64,000 nt of DNA from Bugula neritina (Eukaryota; Bryozoa; Gymnolaemata; Cheilostomatida; Bugulidae): contig OZ037766.1 of NCBI GenBank assembly GCA_964035545.1, positions 11,355,722 to 11,419,721 on the forward strand. Direction: 5' to 3'. Shown here in pieces: positions 62,709-64,000 of the stretch. Below the pieces are notes generated by a model. It was not told where the DNA came from. It ran no database searches and worked only from the letters and a program-made list of their open reading frames with translations. Each line of letters starts with the position of its first letter. Within the stretch, counting starts at the first letter, position 1. The position numbers and the translations under genes are program-made.

Positions 62709-64000
62709 GTAAGTTGTTAGAGTCAGTTTTTACTCAGGTGTCACAAGTTCTGTTTGTATGTCTAAAAGTAATATGGAGCCACTAGTTTCTGAATAACTAT
62801 ATGCTTTAAGTTGTCAGACTTTTACTCTAGCTAAATCTTGCATAGTTTTCTAAAAAAATTTTGGTTCGTTATTTGTATTTATAAGTCTTCAAACCAAATA
62901 GAAATTAGTCTATAAATAACAAAGTTAAATTATGTAAGTCACATTATTCAGTAGAGTTTATTGTCATCAAATTCTGCTTAATAAAAGCAAAATTATATCA
63001 GAAAACTGTGCTATGCTTTGCCCTAAGTGTGCATTTTTAGTACTTGTATGTTTCCAAGTATACCTATTTTATACTGACGAATGTTTACTCTGTGCTGCTT
63101 TTACATAAAATACCAAAACTGTCGAAAAGTTTGGATATGGGAGTAAAATTTCTCATATTACAATATTACCAACATACTTTTAGAACAAAAGTATCTGGCC
63201 ACACTGTCAACCCAATAGACTCATTGAAATGTTATTGCATAAGAGCTAATAACATCTAACAACTATCAACAGCTGTTACTTCATTGTCACTTTATGTGCT
63301 ACGATACACAAATAACACAGCAGCAGTGTTTGTGAGGGTGATGGTATATAATAGCTGGCTTGAAGTGACACTGTCACCTAAACTACGAGTCTCAGGTGTA
63401 TTTTATGCATAACAACCTGCTGTGAGGCCAATTGACTTTCTTCATTGTAGATTGCAAAGTTGGTATGATTTTGTACATGGGGTTTTAATTAAAATTTCTA
63501 TCAATAAATGTTTTGGGAATTTTTTAGCCGATCAACGTAATATGTTTTTCAATTGGTTTATCTTTTTAATTCCTTTAAAACATATAAATTTTCTGCTGAT
63601 TTTCAAAAAGAGCACAACTCTAACATAAAAATATTGTCAACAACTTCAGACACAACATATTGAAATATGTCTCTAATACTTTCATGTTTCCTAAAATATT
63701 ATGTCATTGTAAAGAAATATGGCTATTTTAGGACTATTTTTAAATAATTTTAAATACTTATAAAATGTTGAACTTTTTTTACAGTAACAATAATTATTTG
63801 GTGAAAAATAGGTTAATTACCAATTGTAACATTTTTCAAAATGAACAAAAAATTGTCCTAAAGATGCTAGCATTATTTACCTTTCAGTTTTTAAACCCAA
63901 GCCATGCCTTGATGCAAGCACTGGTACAGTAGCAGAGAAATTTCAATAGCTCAATTTCTTCAATTTTCGTAGTACATTTTTTGCTTGAGATCAGTTTAAA
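62709..64000 (+). other. PDIA5 intron running to the window edge
   Basis: The exon ending 62708 stops in phase 2 at AAGTAAGT, so coding must resume to the right of the window or in an exon not recognised here. No sequence resembling the second or third thioredoxin domain was seen up to 64000. AT-rich. Confidence 0.5.

Overview
This is an AT-rich, intron-rich stretch of a metazoan nuclear genome, most likely an invertebrate bilaterian. All multi-exon genes were assembled by hand from GT-AG (once GC-AG) junctions with matching phases. There is no operon structure, CRISPR array or bacterial gene. Identities rest on remembered family motifs; no search was run.

Layout: (1) 224-2888 (+), the 3' end of a single-pass membrane protein with an EGF repeat. 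(2) 7784-18509 (+), six exons that align with the N-terminal (DDT/WHIM-type) half of the chromatin remodelling factor CECR2; no bromodomain follows. (3) 26475-33485 (+), eight exons encoding the Wnt co-activator BCL9/Legless, with the beta-catenin-binding HD2 helix and a C-terminal HD3-like block; the Pygopus-binding HD1 is not visible. Phases would allow (2) and (3) to be one transcript, but a CpG-containing, promoter-like stretch lies between them near 21 kb. (4) 35538-38428 (+), complete ILRUN (UBA-like plus NBR1-like FW domain). (5) 43592-44014 (-), an unrecognised 140-residue ORF. (6) 44262-49355 (+), complete casein kinase 1 delta/epsilon with a Gly in the VAIK motif and a GC-AG intron. 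(7) 52078-54140 (-), complete CYB561D2-type cytochrome b561. (8) 59545-62708 (+), the 5' part of PDIA5, running off the right edge.

The non-coding sequence carries the more unusual signal. Cryptically simple islands built from short drifting words (typical word: ATCACTATCAGTAT or its complement) recur at about 4.5-5.1, 21.3-21.7, 24.3-24.8, 35.2-35.5, 41.4-43.1, 55.0-56.2 and 57.3-57.8 kb. Most lie beside a gene start, usually just inside a CpG-containing promoter-like segment. The same word appears in a 24-bp minisatellite in a PDIA5 intron, whose unit copies the exon's own 5' splice site. Other repeats: near-perfect hairpins (4.5, 7.4 and 56.6 kb), a three-copy repeat family with a TA-repeat core (39.6-40.0 kb), a tRNA-derived fragment in ILRUN, a LINE reverse transcriptase remnant (55.5 kb), ACT-triplet tracts (18.8 and 48.1-48.5 kb), and a decayed minus-strand coding remnant (23.0-23.6 kb).

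Functionally the genes are a housekeeping and signalling mixture: Wnt transcription (BCL9, CK1), chromatin (CECR2-like), ER folding (PDIA5), membrane redox (CYB561D2), innate or lipid regulation (ILRUN) and an EGF-type surface protein. Nothing suggests they act as one pathway.
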